Made by a program: the position numbers and the translations under genes. A stretch of DNA of 64,000 nucleotides from UBA8914 sp034002905 (GTDB lineage Bacteria > Pseudomonadota > Alphaproteobacteria > UBA9219): positions 1-64,000 of the forward strand of contig JAVEZQ010000008.1 in assembly GCA_034002905.1 (NCBI GenBank), given 5' to 3'. Positions 44,413 through 52,886 of the stretch are shown here, piece by piece. The notes under the pieces are model-generated. The model was given only the letters and a program-made list of their open reading frames with translations, was not told the DNA's origin and made no database searches. Every line of letters starts with the position of its first letter. Within the stretch, counting starts at the first letter, position 1.

Positions 44413-46187
44413 TGGACGATTTTTTATCAAGTGATTCCGCTGAAGGGGATGCAGGGCAAGTTATTGCCATTCACGATGCGCATCTTGATAATGTCAAACC
44501 GCGTCATTATGAGCTCGCGCTGGCCGAGCAGGCAATGCGTCGTACTACGGGGCGTTATCTTTCGATAGAGGAAATTCTCAGGCGCAATGGTTTCGTCGTA
44601 GAAGGCAGTAAGAGCATGCATGGCCGAAATGGCGTGCGTGAGGACCTTACGATGCAGTCCTTGCGTCTGTATGTTTCTGTGGCAACGCAGGCAGCCATGG
44701 GGCTTTGCTTGCTCGAACTCAAAGATGGTGTATTACGGATTGCTGTTGGAGATCGTGTTGACGATGCCGATCTTTTGCGCGTTTCGGCAAGCCTTGCACG
44801 TGCCCACCATCAGGTCGACAAGATCGAGGTCGAGCCGTGGGACAAGACAGACTTTGCTCGGTTGATGCGCGAGCAGAGCGAAGTCGCGGGTGAAAGGCTT
44901 TTACGCGTTTTTTCGATGCTCAGCAAAGATCCTGATGATGCAATGCTGATTGAACAAGCGTTGCATGACGTTTTAGCTGAAGCCCTGCAAACGCGTACTT
45001 CGGATATTCATTTTTCACTGCAAGAAGATGACGCGCGTTGCTGGATACGGTACCGTATTGATGGCGACTTGGTTTATAAACATTTGATACCACATCGCGT
45101 TATGGCCCCCTTAGTCACGCGCATTAAAACTGACTCCAAAATGGACGCCGCCGATCGTCAGCATCCGCAGGACGGGCGTCTTGGGTTTGAATGGCAGGGG
45201 CGTGTGATCGACGTTCGTGTTGCAACCTTGCCTGTCGCTCCTTCTGGCGAAAAACTCACCCTCCGATTGCTTGATCGTGAAAATCTGCGCAGTTTTGACG
45301 AGTTGTTTATGCATGCGCCTGTTGTGGCGGAGAAGCTACGGCGGGCTGTTCATGGCCATACGAAAGATGGCGGCTTGATTGTTGTGAGCGGTCCAACCGG
45401 TTCTGGTAAGTCAACGACACTTTATGGCGTCATTCAGGAAATTGATCGTTCGGCAAGAGCGGTTTATTCGGTTGAAGCACCTGTTGAATATGATATGCCT
45501 CTGGTTGACCAGACTTCGGTTACCGATAATTCGGCGAACACGATTGCCGATATTATTCGTGCCCTGATGCGCCATGATCCAGATGTGATTATCGTCGGCG
45601 AAATGCGTGATGGCGACACAGTTGAGGCCGCATTGCGTGCGACTGAATCTGGACACTTGGTTATTACCACAGTTCACGCTGTTGACGCTATTCATACACT
45701 TGATCGTATGGACGGGTTCCTTAGCTCTGACTATCGTACAAGTGGTCTTTACATTTTGGGTCATGCCCTTGTGGCTTCTCTTTCGCAACGTCTGGTTAAA
45801 ACCGTATGTCCGGCTTGTCACCAGACCGAAGAAGCCCTTCGTGTATTTGGCTCGGCTGAGCGATGCAATGATATAGGCGTTTTGCCTGATGATAAGGTTG
45901 CCTTGGCCAACGGTCAGGGGTGTGACCTGTGTAATCGAACAGGATTTTTAGGGCGAACGTTGATTCTAGAAGCGCTTTTCCCTCCCGAGGATCAGGCCAG
46001 CCGGCGTGCAATTACCGAGATGCTTGTCTCGAACGTTTCATCTTCGATCGTCGATGTGCCGGGCACTTTTTTCTTGCCGCGTCGCGAGTCCATACGTGAT
46101 TTGATTCGTCGCAAAGCTGTTGATGCCAATATGGGCGCCTCTTTGATGGTAGAAGAGGCAACGGTTCGTCACAACCGTATGAGGTAG
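44412..46187 (+). CDS. GspE/PilQ-type secretion ATPase
   Basis: A 591-residue hexameric ATPase expected under the inner membrane to drive pilus or pseudopilus assembly. After an N-terminal domain (1-150) come Walker A GPTGSGKSTT (about 327-336), the Asp box (YSVEAPVEYDMP), Walker B VIIVGEMRD and the His box TTVHAVDA. A tetracysteine zinc module is present (CPACHQ and CDLCNRTG), as in assembly ATPases of the GspE class and unlike PilT. It belongs to the same class as PilQ of the R64 thin pilus. Confidence 0.92.
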   Translation: MDDFLSSDSAEGDAGQVIAIHDAHLDNVKPRHYELALAEQAMRRTTGRYLSIEEILRRNGFVVEGSKSMHGRNGVREDLTMQSLRLYVSVATQAAMGLCLLELKDGVLRIAVGDRVDDADLLRVSASLARAHHQVDKIEVEPWDKTDFARLMREQSEVAGERLLRVFSMLSKDPDDAMLIEQALHDVLAEALQTRTSDIHFSLQEDDARCWIRYRIDGDLVYKHLIPHRVMAPLVTRIKTDSKMDAADRQHPQDGRLGFEWQGRVIDVRVATLPVAPSGEKLTLRLLDRENLRSFDELFMHAPVVAEKLRRAVHGHTKDGGLIVVSGPTGSGKSTTLYGVIQEIDRSARAVYSVEAPVEYDMPLVDQTSVTDNSANTIADIIRALMRHDPDVIIVGEMRDGDTVEAALRATESGHLVITTVHAVDAIHTLDRMDGFLSSDYRTSGLYILGHALVASLSQRLVKTVCPACHQTEEALRVFGSAERCNDIGVLPDDKVALANGQGCDLCNRTGFLGRTLILEALFPPEDQASRRAITEMLVSNVSSSIVDVPGTFFLPRRESIRDLIRRKAVDANMGASLMVEEATVRHNRMR

Positions 46188-46193
46188 GGAGAA

Positions 46194-47417
46194 ATGAAGC
46201 TATTTCATGCAAAATATGTCCAGCAAACAACAGGTGGCGGTTCCTTGGTTCAGGAGGAAGACTTTTATTTGCCTGACGAACGTGCAGTCCGCCATTTGCT
46301 GAGGAGCAAAGGGTATTGGCCCGTGGTCATTCAGGAACAAAAACCTCCCTTGTTTGAATGGATGGATGTTCGTTCGCGTGAATGGCAGATGCAACTTCTC
46401 AGAGCTATCCGTTTCCAGTCCGCGACCGCATCGGCTGGAACGGCGTTGATGAACATTATCGAGGGAGAAGATGACCCAAGGCGTCGTTTGGCCTTTCTTC
46501 CAACGCGAACAGTTTTGAAAGGTGGAGGGTCTTTTTCCGAGGCATTGCGCGAACTCAAGCTAATGGACGCGCCAACTATGGCCATCATCACCGCAGGAGA
46601 ACGCGCTGGGGACCTCAAAGGTGTTATTCAGCATGCTATTGAGCATGTCGAGCAAAAAGGAAGCCAGTACAAGGCCGTTATTGCAGCATTGAGCTGGCTT
46701 TCTTTTGATATCATCTCGGTGGTGGGTACCATTTGGGGGAACCAATTTGGGTTTATTCCTTATTTGAAAGCGCAGGGGACAAAAAGCACAGAGCCTGGGG
46801 CTGCCGAAAAATTCGAAAATGCCGTTCAGATTGTCAGTGCAATCAATGGGACAATGCTGTTTGTCTCTTCGGTTATTATTCTGGCGGTTGTCTTTTTTGG
46901 CATATCTTATTGGCGGAATAGACACAAACAGGACCACTTAACATCTCGGCTCATGATGAATATTCCGATGCTTTCAAGCTATTTTCAAAACATGAACATG
47001 AAGGACACTTGCAAGCTGATGTCTCGACTTCTTCATGGTAAAGTGAATCTTTCGGATTCTTTAAAAATTATTATTGATAGCTCTGTCGAGCCGTCGACAC
47101 GTTTTTATTGGTTGACTTGTCAGGCTAAAATCTTGGGCGGTATCGAGCCTGCGCGCGCTTTAGCTCAGTGGCCGTTGACAAAGGCTGAAAGAGATCAGAT
47201 TGTCACGATTCAAATGGTCGACCAACTTAGTGAGGTGTACGCGGCAATCGCAGAAGAACGTAATTTAATGGCCAAGACAGACCAAAGAAAAATCATCAAA
47301 TTTGGCATGTTTATGCTTTTTGCTTTGTCTGGCATTACCGTTCTGACAACGATATACTTGCTCATGCTCCAGAATCAGAGTTTCCTCAATTCTATCAATG
47401 AAATGCGTGGTGGCTAA
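46194..47417 (+). CDS. GspF/PilR-type inner-membrane platform protein
   Basis: A 407-residue protein with two copies of the type II secretion F domain: the first has the conserved GGGSFSEALRELKLMDAPTM and AGERAGDL, the second ends with two membrane helices (about 375-395). A helix lies at about 220-243. It should form the platform that couples the ATPase to the pilus subunit. A first helix is poorly hydrophobic, as in PilR of plasmid R64. Spaced six bases from the ATPase gene. Confidence 0.85.
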   Translation: MKLFHAKYVQQTTGGGSLVQEEDFYLPDERAVRHLLRSKGYWPVVIQEQKPPLFEWMDVRSREWQMQLLRAIRFQSATASAGTALMNIIEGEDDPRRRLAFLPTRTVLKGGGSFSEALRELKLMDAPTMAIITAGERAGDLKGVIQHAIEHVEQKGSQYKAVIAALSWLSFDIISVVGTIWGNQFGFIPYLKAQGTKSTEPGAAEKFENAVQIVSAINGTMLFVSSVIILAVVFFGISYWRNRHKQDHLTSRLMMNIPMLSSYFQNMNMKDTCKLMSRLLHGKVNLSDSLKIIIDSSVEPSTRFYWLTCQAKILGGIEPARALAQWPLTKAERDQIVTIQMVDQLSEVYAAIAEERNLMAKTDQRKIIKFGMFMLFALSGITVLTTIYLLMLQNQSFLNSINEMRGG

Positions 47418-47418
47418 T

Positions 47419-48507
47419 ATGCTCAAAGCGCTGGTGGACGCCGTCAAGGCCTATTGGAACAGCCTCGGAACCAAGGTTGACCCTCTTGCTGCAGAATTGG
47501 GGTTGCTTAGTGTCGAGAGACCTCAACTGGACAGAAACAAGAATTCTGTTGCAATGATGCAGTCACTTGTCGGAGGCATGGTTGGGGTTGCCGATTACTA
47601 TTTCCCAGCTGATATTCTGGGAGGGTGTTGTCCCCGTATTCAAGGTGAAGAACAAAACATCGTTTGGAATGCAGCCGCCGAGGCTTTGGATACAGAGCGC
47701 GTTCACTTGGTATGGCAGGCCAAGAAGGACAAAATATATTATTTGGCGGTGTCATCTGAAAGCATCCGTTCGCATCCCAACACCTGGTGTCCGTTTTGTT
47801 CCCTTTTGCCCGGAATGGATGATGCGGCCATCCCGCCAACTATATACACTCATTATAGCGAAGAAGTGGCCACAATGATGGCTATCACATCAGATTCGCT
47901 TACGATTCATCGTGGTACTTCGTCGGTTATCCGGGCGAAAGCGGAGCGGCTTGCACGAGAAAATAATAATGCGCCCCTTATTGACATGGTTCCCGACCTG
48001 ATTCAATCGTTGCAGCCGGTTCCATGGTATTCCGTTTCGCTGTTTGAGGATCGTGCGCGGCGAATTTTGTCGACCCTTATGGTCTCCTCTGCGATAATTT
48101 TTACAACCATAGCCCTTTTTGTTTGGTTTGTTGCAGCGGTCTCTACGTTGAATGCCAAGGTCGATCTCGAAGAAATACGAGAACGCAGCAATGTAAAGAC
48201 GATCGAATTGATGAAAAAGGTGCAGGAGCATCGTGCGAGCCCTATGCGAAAGCAAATAGCGAGTTTTGCAGATCTCAATGATGGCCTTCTCGCCCTGAAC
48301 GGATATTTAGAGATGTATCAGATTGTAAAAGGAAGGGTTCTCTGGCGTGCAATTGTTCCAGGTAACGTTACCGCTGAACGCATCAAAGAGCTCGGTGGGC
48401 AGACTCTTGGTAACGCAGATATGGGTGTTATAATCGGAAATTCTCCCGATGCTTTGGGATCGGATCGTTCTGGCGATTCTAAGGGTCGTGGTGGTAGGAG
48501 GAGGTAA
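47419..48507 (+). CDS. Bitopic membrane protein in pilus operon (GspL/PilN-like by layout)
   Basis: A 362-residue protein I do not recognise by family. About 215 cytoplasmic residues with CC (70-71) and CPFC (124-127) precede one membrane helix (217-241); the rest is periplasmic and ends in the very basic GRGGRRR. Size, topology and place, directly after the platform protein and before a smaller bitopic protein, match the GspL/GspM or PilM-PilN/PilO pair of related machines. This is inference from layout. The ATG at 47419 is one base after the upstream stop. Confidence 0.55.
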   Translation: MLKALVDAVKAYWNSLGTKVDPLAAELGLLSVERPQLDRNKNSVAMMQSLVGGMVGVADYYFPADILGGCCPRIQGEEQNIVWNAAAEALDTERVHLVWQAKKDKIYYLAVSSESIRSHPNTWCPFCSLLPGMDDAAIPPTIYTHYSEEVATMMAITSDSLTIHRGTSSVIRAKAERLARENNNAPLIDMVPDLIQSLQPVPWYSVSLFEDRARRILSTLMVSSAIIFTTIALFVWFVAAVSTLNAKVDLEEIRERSNVKTIELMKKVQEHRASPMRKQIASFADLNDGLLALNGYLEMYQIVKGRVLWRAIVPGNVTAERIKELGGQTLGNADMGVIIGNSPDALGSDRSGDSKGRGGRRR

Positions 48508-48509
48508 AA

Positions 48510-49031
48510 ATGTCACTGGATTTTTCTTCCTTACCCAAGATTCTCAGCCCGGCAATTCTAACAAGGGCCGTTCGTTCTTTTGACAAGACAGTAACCCTTT
48601 TTGTATCTGTTGGTTGGGGGGCGGTCATTGTTGTTTGGATTCTTGCGATTTATACTATTCATTTGTCGGTAACAGCTCGTTCTCAGTTAGCTGAAGCTTC
48701 TGCAAAGGAACCAAGCCTGCCCATCATAGAGAAGACATCTGTGCCTGCCCGACAAATCGAAAAAGTTATGGAGAGGCTTAAGAAAAAGTTTCCTGACGTT
48801 ACCGTCAGCGCCGCGCGTGATTCGTCAGTCAATATTATCGGGACTGAGGGATCGCGGTTTAAAAGCTGGATGTACGCCTTGAGTTATATTGAGATTATAT
48901 CTCCTGAATATTACTGGGAAATCAAGGAGATGTGCGTTGGCGCCCATTGTGGGGCTAATTCGTTGATGAAGGTTGTCTTGACTCCTCAGAAAATCATTTT
49001 CAAGGCACCGGAAGTTTCCTCTGACCCCTAA
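48510..49031 (+). CDS. Small bitopic membrane protein (GspM/PilO-like by layout)
   Basis: A 173-residue protein with one membrane helix (28-52) and a periplasmic domain whose strand-helix-strand pattern (IEKVMERLKKKFPDVTVSAARD then SWMYALSYIEIISPEYYWE) suits a ferredoxin-like PilO/GspM fold. It starts two bases after the previous gene, preceded by GGAGGAGGTAAAA, a very strong ribosome site. It ends the secretin operon. No sequence family is recognised. Confidence 0.55.
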   Translation: MSLDFSSLPKILSPAILTRAVRSFDKTVTLFVSVGWGAVIVVWILAIYTIHLSVTARSQLAEASAKEPSLPIIEKTSVPARQIEKVMERLKKKFPDVTVSAARDSSVNIIGTEGSRFKSWMYALSYIEIISPEYYWEIKEMCVGAHCGANSLMKVVLTPQKIIFKAPEVSSDP

Positions 49032-49229
49032 GACATTCTGCCCTTTCTCAGAGGAATCTTATTGACATTAGGGACGGATATCTTACCTTCGGCAGGATAT
49101 TTAGGTAATACGGTGCTTGATTCGTGTTTTGTGGTGGCCTATTGGTAATGATTAGTTAAGAATCGTCTTGTAGCTTTTCTACAGTTTATGTGTAGTCATA
49201 GCTCAAGGCTTGACAGCTAGGGGACGAAG

Positions 49230-49889
49230 ATGAGGCGATTGGACGAGAGTCTGTATGAGAACAAGTTGCCAAGCGATGCTGGTATTGCCATTGGACCAAT
49301 TCTGTTCATCATCGCGGTTTTGGGTATTCTAGCGGCAGCTATCGCGGCGGGAAGTGGTTCCTTTACGACCAATACTCACGGTGAAAATACCAGAACAAGA
49401 GCAACGGCCATGATTGATATTGGCCAGAACTTGAAAATTGGTATGGACCGTGTTGTCGGTCTAGGCACTGACATTGTGGATGTCGTTATCGATCCGACGG
49501 TGACGTCCGGCGACGATGCGATCTTTTCGCCGATAGGTGGTGGTATTTCGGCTCCTTCGGTAACAATGGCGGCGGATGCGTCATCTGATACGTGGCACTA
49601 TCCGACGATTGCTGTCCCAGGAATAGGTACGGCATCAGGAAGTCGTGTTGCTGTTCTCCGTGTAACCGATGTTGTTTGCGATGAAATTAACTCCAAGGTC
49701 AATGCCATGGCTGCTGGCACGGCCAGTGGTGCTGCAGTGGATATTGGTGATTTTACGTCAACAGCTGTGAATGACGGTGCGGCATGGCCCAGTGATTTTG
49801 ACGGAAAGCCAGTTGGATGTGTCTATAACAGCAATTCCACCTCGATCGCTGCGGGTTTCTATTTCTATCAGGTTTTGGCGGTCGAATAA
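49230..49889 (+). CDS. Pilin-like protein with atypical N-terminus, candidate major subunit
   Basis: A 219-residue protein: a polar leader of 18 residues, a helix of about 23 (GPILFIIAVLGILAAAIAAG) and a secreted domain rich in Ser, Thr, Ala and Gly with two cysteines (C150 and C207 region). The helix has pilin character, but a cut after Gly18 would leave IAIGP, with Pro instead of the usual Glu at +5, so processing is uncertain. A strong AGGGGA site precedes the ATG, 200 bases of promoter-like DNA separate it from the operon, and a strong terminator follows, all suiting a subunit made in large amounts. Confidence 0.6.
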   Translation: MRRLDESLYENKLPSDAGIAIGPILFIIAVLGILAAAIAAGSGSFTTNTHGENTRTRATAMIDIGQNLKIGMDRVVGLGTDIVDVVIDPTVTSGDDAIFSPIGGGISAPSVTMAADASSDTWHYPTIAVPGIGTASGSRVAVLRVTDVVCDEINSKVNAMAAGTASGAAVDIGDFTSTAVNDGAAWPSDFDGKPVGCVYNSNSTSIAAGFYFYQVLAVE

Positions 49890-49908
49890 TGTGACGCTTG
49901 AGTGAACC

Positions 49909-49944
49909 AAAAACGCCCCCGTCGAAGGGGGCGTTTTTATTTTT
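49909..49944 (+). terminator. Strong intrinsic terminator after the pilin-like gene
   Basis: AACGCCCCC, a GTCGAA loop and GGGGGCGTT followed by a run of T. It isolates the pilin-like transcript from the DotA/TraY genes. Confidence 0.9.
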
Positions 49945-50173
49945 ATGCTCACAATTTAATGGACATTTTAGACTAACCCTATGGAATAGCTAATCCTTCG
50001 TGTAAGTCATATCGCGTTCGTCTATGATTATTAACCAAACGCACGAAACTAATTAAAAACTCTTTAACTGATTGGGATATAATAGTTAAATGGTGCGGGG
50101 TTTATCTAATTAGCGGTAAGTTATCGGATCCCATGGCAAGGCTTTACGGCAATAGACAGTAAGCAGGTGTTGA
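49945..50173 (+). other. AT-rich leader region of the first DotA/TraY gene
   Basis: About 230 gene-free bases. TATAAT at 50078-50083 could be a -10 element, but no matching -35 is seen. Nothing else was recognised; the ribosome site AGCAGGTG lies just before the ATG. Confidence 0.3.
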
Positions 50174-52846
50174 ATGCTCTCATCCAAAAAAGAGAATGAC
50201 CAAAGGGACGATCAGAATAAAGCGCCGTCGATTTGGGGGCTTCTTTTTAATCCGCAGTTTGGAAAAGACATTGCGCCACTTAGAGATAGCTTCTTTATGT
50301 TTGCTCGTATCATCGCCTCTTTGTTTGCGATGGTTGGATTGTTCCCGCGTGATCATGCCGCGTTTGTAAGCAATGAAGTGAGGCTTTCCTTACGCGAGGT
50401 TATGGGTACAGCCTATGCCAATTTGCGTTTTACAAGGGAGGGTTTGCCCCAGATCCTTTACTTTGCTGCCGTGGTTGGCTGTTTGGCCTTCTCTCTTCTT
50501 TTCGTTTTGACGCTGCTCTTTTCCTTTTTGATCCCTGAGGCACATGCCCAAATCTTTCAGGCGCCAGGAACTCAGAACGGCACAAATTGCGATTTGGCCC
50601 AGCTTTGGCTTGGGTACCTTTTTTTGGGGCATGATATAAATGCTGCTCAAGGGTGCGGTTATGTTGCTGCGGGATCGAGCGTAGCGGCAACGCTTGCTCC
50701 AAACGGTAATGCCATCCAAATTGCGGTTGGCGATGCTTTGCGTTTTTTCAGTAACGGCGTGTTGGTTCTTGCGGGCATCATCCTGCTTTATCATCTTGTG
50801 GTCATGGTGATCGACACAGCGCACACAGCGCGGTTTATGGGGCGAGCCAATCAGGTCTGGGCGCCGCTACGCCTTATTTTTGCTATTGGTTTGTTGGTGC
50901 CAATTGCTGTTTCGGGTAGTGGTGTGACAGGCCTCAATACGGGACAATATATTGCCATCCAGATGGCGCGTTGGGGCTCTGGCTTTGCGAGTAACGCGTG
51001 GGTGCGACTATTAGATGGGTATTCCCAGCATATCAATGCGCAAAGTATTCGTATGCCTCCCCCTCCGTTTACGGACGATTTTGTCCGACAGGCGCTACTT
51101 TTTAATGCCTGCCGCCGTGTTTATAACCAATATGTGACAAGTCAGGAGCTTCCAGAGGACTATATTGTCAGGATCGATGTCACGAACCCAACTAATACAC
51201 AGCGGGGCGAAATAAATTTTGTCAGCGATAACGGCAATGTTCGTTGTGGCACGATAACATATGCCAACCCGACAGCAGATGGTCGTGTCGGGGACTTATC
51301 GAACCTGAATGCGAGTGTTCGTAACGCTGTTTGGACTGTGATCAGAAATTTTGTGGAAGACTCAAATACGCTGTTTTACAGAACATCTGGTTCTGCCATG
51401 CTTTACATGGATGACGGATATACTGAAAGTGCACAGGGGCAGTATGAAACTGACAACGAAGTCATCGTTCAAAATGTAAATCAACTTCTCACTGATTTTT
51501 CCAATGATGTTCAAGACGCGATAGCCAGAGCTTTAGATGTCACAAGCGTAAGTGGGGTAAAAAGTCTTCAGAGCATCATGCAGACGGTATCAACTCAATG
51601 GGGCAATCAGGGCTGGGTGATGGCTGGTGCGTGGTACAACACCATTGCCAATGCGCAGACGCGACTGTTCCAAATTGTCAACGGCTCGTTTGATACAATG
51701 TTTTCGTCGGCTAAGCTTGAATATAGCGCGTGGTCAGATGAGACAAGCCGAGAAAGTGGCTATCGAAGCATCGATGAAGATGTCACGCGCATCGTCGGCA
51801 ATTATGGTTCTTTGATACAACAGGCTAATCCACGCACGCCTCAACAACTTGCTGCTTTGGGAATGGACCCTCTGACTGATGCCTCGTTTAACGGGTTAAT
51901 GGGTGCCTTTTTAAACGCTGTTGATTATATGGCCGTCAAAATGAATGTCTGGGAAGCAGGTAATCAACTTGGCTTCGAGTTCGGTAATGACGTGAACCCC
52001 ATGTCCGAGCTTGTGTCATTTGGTGCGAAACTTTTAACACTTGGTCTTGATCTTCTCAGTTATGCCATCGGCGGGTCTGCGTTGGCCTCTGTCGGTGGCG
52101 CAGCCCTTGCGGGCGTCTCGATGAGTGTGTTTAATCCTGCTGCTGGCGCTATGGGAGCTATGGCGGCCCTTATGCTAGGCGATGTTATCAGGTCCTTGGC
52201 GGGGTTGGGGATCACCCTTGGGGCTCTCTTGATCGGTGCGGGGATCATGTTGGCCTATGCTTTGCCTTTGATGCCGTTTATCCGCTTTTTCTTCCACGTC
52301 ATTACATGGCTTCTTACCGTTTTTGAATCGGTGGTCGCCATGCCCATTCTGGCGCTTGCGCATGTAACACCATATGGTGAAGGACTGCCGGGACAGATGG
52401 CACAACGAGGCTATTTTATGATCCTGAGCATTTTCCTGCGGCCGATCTTGACTGTGATCGGTTTAATCGCTGGGTTCTTGCTGTTTTTTGTTGCGATCTA
52501 TTTCCTGAATATTTCTTTCTCGGTTGCAATTAACGGCATTGGTGCTTTCCCAAGTGGCTTTGATGTTTTGTCCAAGATCATCTTCTCGATTATCTATGTC
52601 GTTTTGGCATACATATGCGCCAACAATTGCTTCAAGACGATCGGTTACTTTGCCGAGCAGGCGATGAACTGGATGAATGCTGCCGCAGCCTTGGGTGTTG
52701 GTATGGGCGATAGAGGCATGATGAGTACAGCGCTCGGTGCCACGACAACGTTCATGGGGAAGAATATGGGCAATACCTTGAAGGGGGCCGGAGATTCTGT
52801 GGCCGGTCGCGCACAGTCATTTATTGGCACACCGGGTAAGAAGTAA
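50174..52846 (+). CDS. DotA/TraY family membrane protein, copy 1
   Basis: An 890-residue polytopic protein of the DotA (Legionella Dot/Icm) and TraY (IncI conjugation) family. About 90 cytoplasmic residues precede a hydrophobic segment (97-120) ending in AHA before Gln126, a plausible signal peptidase site. Helices follow near 190-215 and 235-255, then a 330-residue periplasmic domain with WGNQGWVMAGAWYNTIA, and a C-terminal set of about five helices with PLMPFIRFFFHVITWLLTVFE and AHVTPYGEGLPG. The family is needed for effector or DNA transfer. Followed by its paralogue 40 bases later. Confidence 0.88.
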   Translation: MLSSKKENDQRDDQNKAPSIWGLLFNPQFGKDIAPLRDSFFMFARIIASLFAMVGLFPRDHAAFVSNEVRLSLREVMGTAYANLRFTREGLPQILYFAAVVGCLAFSLLFVLTLLFSFLIPEAHAQIFQAPGTQNGTNCDLAQLWLGYLFLGHDINAAQGCGYVAAGSSVAATLAPNGNAIQIAVGDALRFFSNGVLVLAGIILLYHLVVMVIDTAHTARFMGRANQVWAPLRLIFAIGLLVPIAVSGSGVTGLNTGQYIAIQMARWGSGFASNAWVRLLDGYSQHINAQSIRMPPPPFTDDFVRQALLFNACRRVYNQYVTSQELPEDYIVRIDVTNPTNTQRGEINFVSDNGNVRCGTITYANPTADGRVGDLSNLNASVRNAVWTVIRNFVEDSNTLFYRTSGSAMLYMDDGYTESAQGQYETDNEVIVQNVNQLLTDFSNDVQDAIARALDVTSVSGVKSLQSIMQTVSTQWGNQGWVMAGAWYNTIANAQTRLFQIVNGSFDTMFSSAKLEYSAWSDETSRESGYRSIDEDVTRIVGNYGSLIQQANPRTPQQLAALGMDPLTDASFNGLMGAFLNAVDYMAVKMNVWEAGNQLGFEFGNDVNPMSELVSFGAKLLTLGLDLLSYAIGGSALASVGGAALAGVSMSVFNPAAGAMGAMAALMLGDVIRSLAGLGITLGALLIGAGIMLAYALPLMPFIRFFFHVITWLLTVFESVVAMPILALAHVTPYGEGLPGQMAQRGYFMILSIFLRPILTVIGLIAGFLLFFVAIYFLNISFSVAINGIGAFPSGFDVLSKIIFSIIYVVLAYICANNCFKTIGYFAEQAMNWMNAAAALGVGMGDRGMMSTALGATTTFMGKNMGNTLKGAGDSVAGRAQSFIGTPGKK

Positions 52847-52886
52847 AGAAATGGCACGCTGTGGATTTTGACTTAAAGGATTGGGC

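Noticed and set aside
41342..49031. Reading the secretin operon as an ordinary type II secretion system
   Set aside because: There is no GspG, GspH-K set or GspN, the secretin is a lipoprotein of the PilN/BfpB type, and DotA/TraY genes follow.
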